Positions 25,034-35,200 of a stretch of 64,000 bases of DNA are shown here, in pieces. The stretch is taken from positions 57,174,386-57,238,385 of the forward strand of contig OX359248.1 in the NCBI GenBank assembly GCA_947179485.1, given 5' to 3'. Both the position numbers and the translations under genes were made by a program. Source of the stretch: Allacma fusca. Lineage: Eukaryota; Arthropoda; Collembola; Symphypleona; Sminthuridae. Below the pieces are notes generated by a model that made no database searches, was not told the origin of the DNA, and saw only the letters and a list, made by a program, of their open reading frames with translations. Every line of letters starts with the position of its first letter. Position 1 is the stretch's first letter.

Positions 25034-27724
25034 CTAAATGTATCTATTTACTATTTGTAAATCTTTTGTGTATGAGCCTACTCGCAAACACAATAAAAAT
25101 ATACATACATACAATTCTTCAGGTCTACTTTGTTGGAGGGGAGGTTCAGATCTGGAGGTATTGTTCGACGTTCTAGTCGCTTTAACGCCTGCTTCTTCGT
25201 CTGATGCTTCGTCGTCAGAGCTGAACATCAGATTAGACAGGTTGGGGTCTGCTTCGATGATCCTTCGGGGCGAACCTCGTGTTTGGGATGTTCCTGGGTG
25301 AGTATGATTTCGGGTTACTATTTCTTGCTCATTATTGTCCTGTGGAGCGTCTTGCTCCTCTGGAGAGTATTCAGATTGAACCGTTTCCGTACATATGACT
25401 ACTTGTTTCAAGGATGTCTCTTGAAAGGTGACATTTCTGTCCTCAATAATCTTGTTGCGATGGGCGTCGTATAGTCGGTATTTACGTGTGTTTGGTGCGT
25501 ATCCTACCACGTAGCATTTTTGACCCTTTGGAGACCAGGCAGTTCGGTTTTGTGGGGGCACGTGTTGGAAGGCAGTTGATCCAAATACCCGAATGTGGGC
25601 TAGAGAAGGTTTTATCCCCATTATTGCTTCATATGCAGTTATTTCGGGACTCTGGCTATCCAGTACTCGGTTGTGTATGTAGACTGACGTGCCTACAGCT
25701 TCCGCCCAGAGTGATTCTGGCAATCCTGAGGCTAGTAAAATCGTCCTGGCACAGTCCTTGATTGTACCGATTTCCCGTTCAATTTTGCCATTCGATTCCG
25801 GGCAGTAAGGCGCTGAAGTCTCATAGGAGATTCCATTTTCTCTGAAAAATGTCTTCAGGTTCCGGTTCACAAATTCGGATCCGTTGTCTGTAAAAAATTT
25901 CTTGACTGTCCTGGTTGTTTGATTCTCAATAAATCCGACGAATGCTTTAATGTGTGAGGGTGCTTCTGATTTTTGTTTGAGGAAGTAAACTGCCCTAAAT
26001 CCCGATGCATGGTCCTTAAGAAGGAGGAAATATTTTGATCCACCTAGTGATGGTACAGGCATTGCACCTGAGAGGTCGGCATATATCATTTCTCCCGGTT
26101 TGGAATGGTTTGGTGTAGAACATCTTGGGAACGGTTGTCGTTTGTGTTTTCCTATTTGGCACTCTTCACATCTGTAGTCTTCGGTAACTTCATTTAGAGG
26201 TACACCGGTTACAGCCCCTTTCTTCACGCTGTCCTTAATGTATTTGGGATTTATATGATTGAGTCGATCGTGCCAGAGTTTGGCGAGTCCTTTTGGTGTC
26301 GTGTTTCCAAAGTTTGCCCAAACTGGATTCTCTAGTGGACGAAAGTTCATAACGTATGCCCCACTTTGTAATACCGCTGTTGGTCCTGCACCACCTCCAT
26401 CTTTTAAGTATCTTGTGAGATCTCCCTTTCTAGTAATTGTAAATATCTTTGCCATTTGAATTTCCGAGAAGAGATTCGCTGCTCCTGGGACGTAGAGCAC
26501 GTTTGAGATCGAGACTTCTTCCCATTTGCTGTCGATCAATGCTTCGAGCCTGACTATACCTATGCCCTTGGCCCTGATCTGATCTTGGGTTGCTAGATTG
26601 ATTGTGGGTGCGTTTGTGGTAAACATTTTCATTGATGCAAACCAGCCTATATTGCCGCTGATATGTTCGCTTGCACCTGAGTCACTCACCCAAACTTCTG
26701 ACAGGTGAGATTCTGTTGCTCCAGCAAGTGCATGGAGAGTTCCTTCATATGCTGGTGATTCATTCGAATTTGATTTGGAAAAACCATACCTTGTTTGTGC
26801 GGGTCCCTCAACTGCTGGTACATTGTCTGTGGAGTTTGACGTCTTCACATGAGCCACCCAGGCATGCGCTGAGGTTCCTTTGTTCTGCCTGTGAGCGAGA
26901 TTCGCGTTACTACCTTGATTCCGAGCTGATTGGTTTCCGGGACGCTTGTGTTGCCCATTTTCGAGATCACGTTTCCTGCTTCTGCAATCTCTCTTGAAAT
27001 GACCATCTTTCTCGCAATAAAAACACTTGCCCTTTGGTTTCTGACCTTTTTCGTGGCTCTGTTGAGGCTTCTGTCTCATGTATTCTTTGTTGAAGAGAAA
27101 GGCCTTCGTCTCCACTTGTTGAGATTCCTGTTCGGCATAAGATGAGAATCTTAAATGTTCTTTCTTGAGTCTGGAAAGTAGGACAGTCGGTGTTTGATCC
27201 TTTATTGGTACACTGTCCCATGCTGATTTGAACGGATGGTACTCTCTGGGCAACATTTCAACGACTTTGGTCACAATAACTTCATCATCTACCTTGTGAC
27301 CCATCGACGAGAGAGAGCTTGCTAGACCTTGTATCTGCATCATTGCTTCCACTGGCGACTGTCCTTTTTTCAGTTGGTAGTTTTGAAATTTTGCATAAGT
27401 CAGCTGTCGGTTCATTTCGCTGAAATCCGCGTTGAGTTGCTCCAGTCTGTCAAACATTTCTCTTGAGGTGCTGAGGTCGTAAATTTGATTGCCTTGGTCT
27501 TCATCAACAGAGTTTCCGATGACACTACGCGCTTGGGCGTCCTTCTTTTTCCATTTCTTCAGTTCGGAGACCTTGTCTGCTGCCGGAGCCGGTTCCGTTC
27601 CGTCCACAATTTCTAGTAGATCAGCTGCTTCAAGGACATTCTTGATCTGCCACTTCCACCTCTTGTAATTAGGACCGATGAGCTTGTCAACCGTGTCGAC
27701 TCTGGTGCTAGTGACACTTGCCAT
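25034..27724 (-). CDS. Copia Gag, protease and integrase (5' part of gag-pol, cut by a LINE)
   Basis: The first ATG downstream of the primer site is at 27,724; the open frame extends 12 codons further upstream without an ATG, so I start here. Numbering from 27,760, the order is: Gag domain (about 13-240); CCHC zinc knuckle C246, C249, H254, C259; aspartic protease DSG at 360-362; integrase zinc-binding H497, H502, C531, C534; catalytic D562, D625, E661, which is exact DD35E spacing; then an acidic, variable integrase C-terminus. It would package RNA, cut the polyprotein and insert the cDNA. The frame leaves copia at about residue 883, and the last 25 residues are antisense read-through of the LINE 3' end. 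RT lies beyond the LINE, so this copy should be inactive. Confidence 0.93.
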   Translation of the reverse strand: MASVTSTRVDTVDKLIGPNYKRWKWQIKNVLEAADLLEIVDGTEPAPAADKVSELKKWKKKDAQARSVIGNSVDEDQGNQIYDLSTSREMFDRLEQLNADFSEMNRQLTYAKFQNYQLKKGQSPVEAMMQIQGLASSLSSMGHKVDDEVIVTKVVEMLPREYHPFKSAWDSVPIKDQTPTVLLSRLKKEHLRFSSYAEQESQQVETKAFLFNKEYMRQKPQQSHEKGQKPKGKCFYCEKDGHFKRDCRSRKRDLENGQHKRPGNQSARNQGSNANLAHRQNKGTSAHAWVAHVKTSNSTDNVPAVEGPAQTRYGFSKSNSNESPAYEGTLHALAGATESHLSEVWVSDSGASEHISGNIGWFASMKMFTTNAPTINLATQDQIRAKGIGIVRLEALIDSKWEEVSISNVLYVPGAANLFSEIQMAKIFTITRKGDLTRYLKDGGGAGPTAVLQSGAYVMNFRPLENPVWANFGNTTPKGLAKLWHDRLNHINPKYIKDSVKKGAVTGVPLNEVTEDYRCEECQIGKHKRQPFPRCSTPNHSKPGEMIYADLSGAMPVPSLGGSKYFLLLKDHASGFRAVYFLKQKSEAPSHIKAFVGFIENQTTRTVKKFFTDNGSEFVNRNLKTFFRENGISYETSAPYCPESNGKIEREIGTIKDCARTILLASGLPESLWAEAVGTSVYIHNRVLDSQSPEITAYEAIMGIKPSLAHIRVFGSTAFQHVPPQNRTAWSPKGQKCYVVGYAPNTRKYRLYDAHRNKIIEDRNVTFQETSLKQVVICTETVQSEYSPEEQDAPQDNNEQEIVTRNHTHPGTSQTRGSPRRIIEADPNLSNLMFSSDDEASDEEAGVKATRTSNNTSRSEPPLQQSRPEELYVCIFLLCLRVGSYTKDLQIVNRYI
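25092..25111 (+). terminator. Polyadenylation signal and 3' tail of the nested LINE
   Basis: AATAAA at 25,092-25,097 is followed by a short A-rich and TACA-repeat tail that ends exactly at the target duplication. The tail is a short tandem repeat, not pure poly(A), a feature of some LINE clades. Confidence 0.7.
25112..25125. repeat. Target-site duplication of the nested LINE, right copy
   Basis: Exact match to 23,804-23,817. It directly follows the TACA-rich LINE tail. Confidence 0.92.
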
Positions 27725-27778
27725 TGTTGATACTAAACTTTGACTTCTTTCTGGTTGCACTGTGGATATAACACAAAC

Positions 27779-27790
27779 GCTCTGCTACCA
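27779..27790 (-). other. Primer-binding site for initiator methionine tRNA
   Basis: On the coding strand the 12 bases TGGTAGCAGAGC directly follow the 5' LTR. They are complementary to the 3' end, including CCA, of insect-type initiator methionine tRNA (recalled, not searched). Reverse transcription would start here. Drosophila copia uses an internal part of the same tRNA, so pairing with the 3' end is a small difference. The leader from here to the Gag ATG is only about 66 bases. Confidence 0.85.
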
Positions 27791-28176
27791 TATGATGATT
27801 AGTGTCGCACTGTATGAAAATGAGTTAAGATGACTGTTGGATACACAGACGGTTAAACAATAAGGTTCAGGTTTAATAACTTTAGAATAAAAAGTAATGA
27901 CAGTAATAACGTATTAACAAGAGAGTGTGAGCACTCAAACTGACAGAGTAACAATCTAGAATCAACTGTATCATTTTGGACGGAGGGCTCAGTTTAAGTA
28001 CCCAAAGTGAAAGGTTGTTTGCATGTGATACTGAGGTTCAAAATAGTAAGGTGATGCATTGTCTGTACTTATAAGTCTGACTCATAGGAAGGTTGAGATT
28101 GTAAGGTTATACAAATATTGGGATGTATGAGTCATACTAGATTATTAACCCAGCAGTCATATATATAAACATCACA
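27791..28176 (-). repeat. 5' LTR of the copia element
   Basis: This 386-bp direct repeat is the upstream LTR relative to the minus-strand genes and should carry the promoter. It begins TGTGATG on the coding strand, followed within ten bases by a TATATATA run that is an unproven TATA candidate. Its inner edge abuts the primer-binding site, which fixes that boundary. Its outer edge abuts the CATAC target duplication. No difference from the other LTR was seen on reading. Confidence 0.95.
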
Positions 28177-28181
28177 CATAC
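28177..28181. repeat. Target-site duplication of the copia insertion, right copy
   Basis: CATAC follows the right LTR and matches 19,973-19,977 exactly. Confidence 0.9.
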
Positions 28182-28207
28182 CACAAATTAACCGGGTGGT
28201 TAGCGTT

Positions 28208-29240
28208 TAAGGTATCTGGTACTCTCAATTACAACCTAATAGGAGGAGTTTTTATCCTTTAAGAGGGAGAGCGAAGATTTAAATTTCGTTATCGTCAAAT
28301 TATGCTATCAGACATCAGACAGGGGATCAAACCACAACCGAATTGGTCGAACCCCAATACCCAAATAACATCACCGATGCAGTCCGTGTGATACGTCAGT
28401 ATGGAAATTATATTGCCGAAATAATTTTTTTTCTTATAGAATATTTTTTGAATGACCTTTGATTCTAAAGTACAATTTCGTATGATTATAATCTAACACT
28501 ACAGAACTTCTTTAAATACACGATTTGCTATTTGTACTCTCGAACCTATAAAACGCGTTTAGGAGAGAGTGAAGATCTAAAAATATTCTCTCATTGTCAA
28601 ATTCTAGTATTAAGAAAGCCAAAAGCATCTGTAAAGACGTTAATAATTTTTACCGTGACCCTAATCCTTAAAATAGATTTGTTGGATAATTACACATGCA
28701 ATCTGAGGACCGTCGTTATTATATTTTTTACCCTGGCCCGGCCAGGGTGAGCCACCCCGTAAATCCACCTCTGACTATATATTATAATAATTAAAAATCC
28801 AACAAATTACAAAACTTTAAAACACAGTTACTTGTGTATGTACCTTCACCTTTGCCCATTATTTTACGTTGTTCGGCCGTATCAGTTACAACGACCTTGA
28901 TATTTTATTTAGACCCTCCTCGAAAAAACTACATACAATTGTTCATGTGAAAATAAATGCCAACATAATCAAAACTTTGTCCATGACATTTGTTAACTGT
29001 CTTTGTGAAGCACTCTAATAGGAAACTGTCTTCTTTTTAAGTAATATAAACGGGTAATCACTGCTTATTTTTTTTATAAAGGTAGCCCGTGACAATATTA
29101 CCGCCCTTGCTATTGTATAATGCTTTGGTATCGCGTTATGGTAATTTGTACTCGCGAACCTATAAAGCGCGTATAGGAGAGTGAGGGAAGTTTTGAACTT
29201 GTCGCCTCATCACGCAAGTTTTATAGTTTAGTGATCCTAT
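28208..29240 (+). repeat. Three diverged copies of a ~90-bp repeat
   Basis: Copies begin near 28,212, 28,530 and 29,145. Each has TGGTACTCTC or TTGTACTCKCGAACCTATAA, then a GCGYRTAGGAGAG-like purine stretch, then a GAAGATTTAAA or similar segment and CTCATYRTCAAATT. The last two copies match closely over the first 35 bases. They lie just right of the copia element but outside its target duplication. The family is unknown. Confidence 0.55.
28730..28748. repeat. GC-rich near-perfect palindrome
   Basis: ACCCTGGCC and GGCCAGGGT flank a single C: nine-base perfect arms, unusually GC-rich for this AT-rich DNA. It may be one end of an unrecognised repeat. Confidence 0.7.
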
Positions 29241-30305
29241 TCTAAGGTTTTGATTAATCACAACTGTTCATTTACATTTATTTTAAGTTCTACCGTCTGC
29301 ATTTAATTAACATATCTACCTAACAATACGATTCAAGTAATGTAACAAAAAATATGGATTTTAATTTTTTTTGTGAGTTTAAAAAATTTATGAAGTTCTT
29401 AAATTAATAAAATATGTACAATTAAGATAATTGGACATGATTTAAAAAAAGGTGAACATGGCATGACATAAAATTGGATTTGTACCTGTGTAAGTGGAGC
29501 TAGAAAAGTTGGCTTAAACGGCAGTCCGTTAGGACTTGCATAGATCATTTATGAAGGTAAATTATGGATGAGATTAGGGGACCAATGATTTAATAGCGTA
29601 CTTCAATGCTTACATAATGTATGTAATTATATACACCGTATCCGTGTACATATATACCTCAACAGCGTACACACAATACATGTATGAGTAGGAAACATCC
29701 AAGAGATGACTTTGTCAAATGATGTATCGTATGTCCGAGACTTACTTTGATAATCCACTTGTCAAATGCTTAAAAACAGCCTGTGGGACTCCCACTAGTT
29801 CTTTTTCTAAATCCGCTGTAAGGAGCTCAGTGGGCGGCCCGAATTAATAGAGCCTTGTAATATCTTTCTCCAGACATGAATCATTCATTTTTCAAATAAT
29901 TCCAAATTGAGCCGGAAAACGGTTTTCTCATGCCGGGCAGATGGGGAATATTCATCCAGTGACATACTAAAATACTTACATACGTAAGGGATATCATTAT
30001 TAGTACGTGTCATGCGAACAAATACGAAGTTAACGAACAGCGAAATATTCTTACAAGGTAGGTACATTCGTACAATATTTTAAATACAGTATATACTATA
30101 CCACGTCTACAGTTCTAATTGTTTCAAATATTCCACCTCAATTGTTTGTCGGTTTATTCACCTGAAATTCTACTTTAATTTTGACTCAGCATTTCAATAT
30201 GACTTAAACGTGGAAAATTAACCTGAAGGTTTTCCTTTAAAATTTGACTCTAGAACTACAACGCATGACTTGAATTTACACTGAAAACATTTTACAATGG
30301 TACTG
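29241..30305. other. Non-coding AT-rich DNA
   Basis: No coding signature, repeat array or element end was recognised between the three-copy repeat and the hAT block. Confidence 0.55.
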
Positions 30306-30321
30306 TGTCTAGTGGTCGGAC

Positions 30322-30446
30322 TAGTTCAGTTCAAAACTGAAAATTTCAGTTCAGTTCAGTTTGGTTCATACGAATTTTGGTTCAGTTCGATACACAAGCT
30401 AAACTGAATGGTTCTGTTCCAGCATAAAACTAAACTGAACTGAATC
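30322..30446. repeat. Block of iterated TTCAGT / ACTGAA words
   Basis: About five TTCAGT on the left and four ACTGAA on the right occur in 125 bases, including three tandem TTCAGT. The arrangement is roughly palindromic and can fold. It lies at the left edge of the hAT block and may be its subterminal repeat. Confidence 0.6.
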
Positions 30447-30824
30447 GTTTGTCATGACGAACTTCTCATCTCTGACGGTTACTTTTTAAGGAATATCTAT
30501 GTAAAATGCGATTGCATTTGCAGTGCTAGAACAGTACTAGATTGAACATATTTAAAATCAGATTAAAGTGGGATACAAAGAACCCCTTATTTAAAAAATC
30601 GTTTTCGGGTATCAAGTTTTCGACCCGAAAATATTGGGTCGAGTTTGAAAAATCGATAGTTCGCTCCTAAAACTCGAAAGTAAATTGTTTTTACAATAAT
30701 TATTATTGATTTAATAGTCCGATTTAATAATAAAAACATGTCGTTTTTGAGCAAAAGATCAAAGAAAAACAAAACAGACTACTTACCCTGCAAAGACACT
30801 CCTCACACCTAAGTTTTATTAGCA

Positions 30825-31034
30825 TACGAATCAGAGTACCCCAATCTTGAAAGAATGGCTCCCGACATTTTGTGCATTCCTGGGACTGCTGTCCCTATCG
30901 AGCGTGTTTTTTTATTTGGCTCCGACCTCTTAACACCAAAATGTATAGCTATTGAAGGAGATACGTTAAGGAATCTACAACCTTTAAAATTACGGTTAAA
31001 GCCGGCATATAGCAAGTTTATCGAAGAAAAATGA
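30825..31034 (+). pseudogene. hAT transposase C-terminal dimerisation domain, remnant
   Basis: A 69-codon plus-strand frame ending in TGA reads YESEYPNLERMAPDILCIPG, then TAVPIERVF, then SDLLTPK. This follows the hAT C-terminal dimerisation motif, in which tyrosine-proline and leucine residues lead to an 'IPxTS/AxxERxFS' core. The usual serine after ERVF is leucine here, and the region after the core has diverged. The rest of the transposase, including its catalytic residues, was not found upstream. It is too short to be active. Confidence 0.72.
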
Positions 31035-31503
31035 GGAGTATCACGGAGAAGATGACTGGTGATACCAATTATAATAAAAATAAAAACCGACCCAGCTGCT
31101 TAAATTTTACAAAAAATTATTTCTTGTGTGTTGCTGACTTTTGGAGTTGCTAGAAGTGTGTGTAATTCTTGTTGTTTTATGTACATTTTATATTTGGTTT
31201 TCGGTTCGAGTTCGAGCGGTTTTGGGTAGAACATTTTCTAACGATTTCGGTTTCAGGTACAAAAAATTTTCCCGAATCGAATGTCCCCAATTTGAGTTTG
31301 GGACAAAAAAATGGATTTACCCAGGGTTTTTGTTTCGATTCGAGTCGAACCCAATTATTTGTTACCGATAGAAATACTCATTTTGACCAATCTAGAACTG
31401 AGGTATAGAACAATGACTATTCGGCGTCCTATATATGTATAATTATGTAATTACATATATCGGAGCAAGAGTAAACCTAGTTGCATTTATAATTATTAAA
31501 TAA

Positions 31504-32115
31504 AGGCAATATGACAGATTTTCTTTAAAGGATTTATTCTACAATGTTCACACTATAGATAAATCAATAGATTATTATTACAGCCAAGGAAATAGCCGTT
31601 GCAGAAACTGCAATGAGTTTGAAACCTTAGGACATATTCTTGGTAAATGCCCGAGGGGGGAACTACTTCGAAACAATAGACACCACAGCATTCGCTCACT
31701 TATAGCTTCTAAACTTAAAGAAACAGGATTAAGAGTTGAGGAAGAAATATACTGTACAGACAACAATAATACAAGTAGAAGAGCAGACATTCTTGCCTAC
31801 GACCATATTAGTAGGAAGGGATACATAATAGACCCTACAATTAGAATGGAACAAGACCTCCACCAAGCAGATAATGTCAACTACGAGAAAAAATCTATTT
31901 ATGATCCATGTATACCTTACTTCAAAAGTAAATTTAATTTACGTGAAATTGAAACAATAGGATTGTATATAGGTGCACGTGGAACAATTTCAAAATTTTT
32001 TGTAAAATTTCTAAAAAGATTTAGAATTTCCAATACTGTTATTGATGAAGTTGTAGCAATAGTGCTAAAAAGTGGTGCTTTAATATGTAATAATCATTTA
32101 TATAGAAATTCATAA
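31504..32115 (+). pseudogene. C-terminal zinc finger and restriction-like endonuclease of an R2-like LINE
   Basis: The plus frame open from 31,504 holds a CCHC knuckle (CRNC at about 31,589, then H and C with x7 and x4 spacing) followed by RHHSIRSLIA. Next come RRADILA (near 31,775) and GYIIDPTIR (near 31,820), which fit the acidic core of the restriction-like endonuclease of early-branching LINEs (R2, R4, NeSL, CRE). The distal part, FNLREIETIGLYIGARGTIS, looks like the end of the same family. The first ATG, at 31,846, is internal and not a start. RT is absent. The frame is intact to TAA at 32,113, so the fragment is not very old. Confidence 0.72.
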
Positions 32116-32205
32116 CACATTGTACTATCATACATATATGATGTAATACACTAGGAAATAGTATACTGAGTCAATGTATGGCTACTTCTGTTGAGAAGCA
32201 GTGTC

Positions 32206-32229
32206 AATAAAGTCTTTATATATATATAG
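32206..32229 (+). terminator. Polyadenylation signal and TA-repeat tail of the R2-like LINE
   Basis: AATAAA about 90 bases after the stop codon is followed by TCTT and a (TA)n run, the likely 3' end of the element. Confidence 0.6.
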
Positions 32230-35200
32230 TTAATTTTCAGTAAATGTTCATTCTAGGACAAGTGTAATAATTATTGTCAGCTATCCTGAATCTTGGTCAG
32301 CCTGCATTGACAATTCGTCAAAGGTTGGAGGATAATTAAAGCACAATTGAAATGTCAAAGGTTGATAATGAGAAGTTGATTCTAGCTAAACAACAGCGTG
32401 GAAAAAGATTGAAGTGTTGCTGACGTAATGCTGTTCTCGGCGATACTGACGTGGAGATGACTCGAAACAAAACATTTGCATCGCCGTTAAAATCGAAGCC
32501 ATGCTCTCGTGGTAAAGAAAAACTACCGACGGAATCTACGGGATGTGGAGATGAATCTTCTGTGACTCTCGTTCCATGATTACGAGAATGAGAGGGACTA
32601 TGCTCGTTATGTAGAGCAACGGCATAAGCAGAAAGCAGAAGGTGTCCCAACAATAAGGAAGTAGTAAAAATGAATTTAGTTAACCCTTTCTGCGAAATAG
32701 AAATATCTGACCTATTTGTTCGGGAGGAAAAATAAGGGTAAGGTGACGTCGTAGAATTAGAGGAAGGATTTCATGTGACGCTGTAGACTGTAACTTGACT
32801 TGGAATCAATAGTGACTGCTGACTCGATATCACGATTCAGCAATGACAATTACTCTTTCAACGGACCGTATCAATTGTATTTCATGCATGCTTGCTCTCC
32901 CTTCCAATGCAATGCCTTGACTATCCTTTTCCTTATCAATCTTGCAAATCTGTTTCCTATTTTGCCCATTTAATCCCCATTACTTGTATACCAACTCCCT
33001 CTTTGCTCATTCAACCAAAAACTCCACACTAAATGTCACCCTTTCAAATTCCATTTTCTCCCACCACCCCCATTCACTATTATCACTTCTTCAGCTTTAA
33101 TAGTCTGCACACACAGTGCACTCCCCGTATCAAATGATATAACATGGACTTTTAATAGGGGCAAAAATATGTCTACCCACTACCTTTCACTTCTTCTCAA
33201 TCTTACTAAATTTTCACTCGAAAATAAAATACATGTCTTTCTTCTATGTACAGATGTAGCTCTTTAGCAGCGCAAACTTTTAGTATCCGGATAGAACGTT
33301 CTAGGGATCATTTTTATAGGTCATTTTTGTTCGAATTTTTTGTTGCACTCTATTAGTCAAATTTTGTTATCGTGTATTTTTCCATTTTTCCTCCTCTTCG
33401 TAGTAGAAATCTAAAAAATTGGTTTATCTCGCTGTGCAAGCTTAGTTCTCATACTGCCAAACTCAGTGAAAACGAACTCCCAAGGTAACGCAGAAACATT
33501 GTAGTATAATTATTGTAAAATTTCTAATAATTGTCCCACTATGAAGAGGTTTTGCAGTACAAACAAGAGGATCATTTTTCTTCAAAATAATCCTTCCAAA
33601 AACTCAACTTTTCTATTAACGAGGATTCGATGGGGAGTATTTTGATTACAACTTAAAATCATACAAACTCATGTATCTAAATACAGTGCACTTAAAATTA
33701 ACATTCAACACTGCAAGCAATGAGCATTCACTTCGCCAAATCCTAATATACAGAATGACTTGAATTAAGGGAAGGATTTAAGATGTGAATGACTCCTCAT
33801 GTATGAAAATTTGTACACTGTTACAAAAATTGCAATGCAACAATTTTGACAAAAAATTAAGCATAATTACTCTTGCAACATGGTCCCTTATTGGGCGAGT
33901 TATTTGCAAGTCCTAAGCGGAGTCCGGAAAATGTGAGCTTTTTAATTGACTTGGAAACACCGGAATTGCGCTATTTTCTAAAATAAATCAATTTTAAACC
34001 AAACTCTCTAGATATTGAAATCGGAAATTAAAAGTAAAGAATTTTCAAAACGGTTTGACTACACAGCACAGTGAACCTCTCATACTATCGATCCCCAATG
34101 CGTTGGAGTTTTTAAACATACATACGTATATGCGTAATTCACTTTCTATCTGATGATTAAGCTTCTGATGCTGTGAATTAGAAAAAATAATAGCACTTGT
34201 AGTTCCCACTCCATATGAAAACCAACTGGAGTGTGTTCTATTCAGAAGTGACTCCCAAGCCCAACTAAAACCGTTATTCTACATGGACAAAACGCTTTGG
34301 ACGCATTCCAGTTTACAACTTTAAATTTTACCCTTGCCAAGAGAAATTTATAAATCAGACTTGCTCCTTTAACGCGGGTGGTTTTTATATTACAAATTAA
34401 TTACACTGCTAATAACAGATATCCGAATGAATATTGGAATCCCGTCACAAACGCCCTTTTGAAATTTTCTTGAAGACAGTGGAGTTAGCTTTGAAATATT
34501 TTCTGCAGAGAATCAATCATGCCTGCGTAACACTTCATTGCAATGTTACAATGACGGCAGGTGGATCCGTTACAGTGAGACTTCCTGTAATCTACTGATT
34601 AACATTATCAACCCTATTGCTTGGGAGTATTGCCAATTTAATTATTATATTTTTGAGAGACGCCGTATACATAGAAATCAAATAAGAATAATTTCCCTTC
34701 GTTCTTACAATAAAACAATTTAATTGTGGGCCTCATAAAAGGTAAATGTCTAATATACAGTACTAGATAATAGCCTAATGATTCAGCGTATTGGAAAAAC
34801 TAAACTAATAGTGTCGGTACAAATTTTCCTATTCAACTGTATGGCTTTTGCGCTACTAGTTCCATTAGGAATTTGTTCCCTTTGTAATTATATAAGAGAC
34901 TGGCGAGAAAACATTTCCTAATGCGCCTCTAATACTGTTGCGGCAGAGTTAACGAGATATTCCTGTGCTCTTACATTGTGGCCCAGTATGGTGAGTTGCA
35001 CTTCGTATAAAATTTGACTCTAAGATGAGGGTCCCTTGTATTGAAAGTCTACTTTACAAAAATATTTTGACACAGGATGTCTTTTATACTGGTAGCTACA
35101 GTGTAGAGGAATTTTCTTCCAAGAGGCTTATACATTGGAAATTGACAGATCGGATAAGATTTCTTACGAGCGGGTCTATTGTAATGACGGGTGACTGTAT

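Larger units (their letters stand above)
23818..25111 (+). mobile_element. 5'-truncated non-LTR retrotransposon (LINE) nested in the copia pol gene
   Basis: This 1,294-bp plus-strand insertion lies antisense to its host. It is bounded by a perfect 14-bp duplication (23,804-23,817 and 25,112-25,125), carries the 3' part of a LINE ORF, an AATAAA and a short TACA-rich tail, and lacks its 5' end. These are the marks of target-primed reverse transcription. It splits copia between integrase and RT. The clade is not settled; the RT thumb motifs look Jockey/I/CR1-like. Confidence 0.92.
19978..28176 (-). mobile_element. Complete Ty1/copia LTR retrotransposon with an Env-like domain, interrupted by a LINE
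   Basis: The element is 8,199 bp including a 1.3-kb nested LINE, so about 6.9 kb without it. Seen in the sequence: two 386-bp LTRs that I read as identical, a CATAC duplication on both sides, a tRNA-iMet primer-binding site next to the 5' LTR, a purine tract next to the 3' LTR, and the order Gag, protease, integrase, RT, RNase H. Integrase before RT is the Ty1/copia (Pseudoviridae) order. The ends are TGTGATG and CATCATA on the coding strand, an inverted repeat with one mismatch. The coding frame continues past RNase H into an envelope-like region. Identical LTRs imply a recent insertion. The LINE makes this copy defective. Confidence 0.95.
30306..31398 (+). mobile_element. Probable degraded hAT DNA transposon
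   Basis: The block surrounds a hAT transposase C-terminus. Its left edge contains TAGTGGTCGGAC, a hAT-like end. The right edge, read in reverse complement, gives TAGATTGGTCAAAA, similar with a two-base gap. Word-rich flanks near 30,600 and 31,200-31,345 (GGGTCGAG and TTCGAGT type) could be subterminal repeats. No 8-bp target duplication was found, so the edges are tentative. Confidence 0.4.
31504..32229 (+). mobile_element. 3' fragment of an R2-like non-LTR retrotransposon
   Basis: The fragment has an open frame of about 204 codons without its own start, a 3' untranslated region with AATAAA at 32,206, and a (TA)n tail near 32,217-32,228. Nothing upstream of about 31,500 reads as LINE, so the copy is 5'-truncated. 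No target duplication could be assigned. It is independent of the LINE in copia, because it carries a different type of C-terminal endonuclease. Confidence 0.75.

Noticed and set aside
25038-27221. Plus-strand and alternate-frame ORFs over gag-integrase
   Set aside because: Antisense or shifted readings of a strongly supported coding frame.
28300-28370. tRNA-derived SINE with B-box-like words on the minus strand
   Set aside because: Words like GGTTTGATCC and GGTTCGACC are present, but no A-box at proper spacing or A-rich tail could be found.
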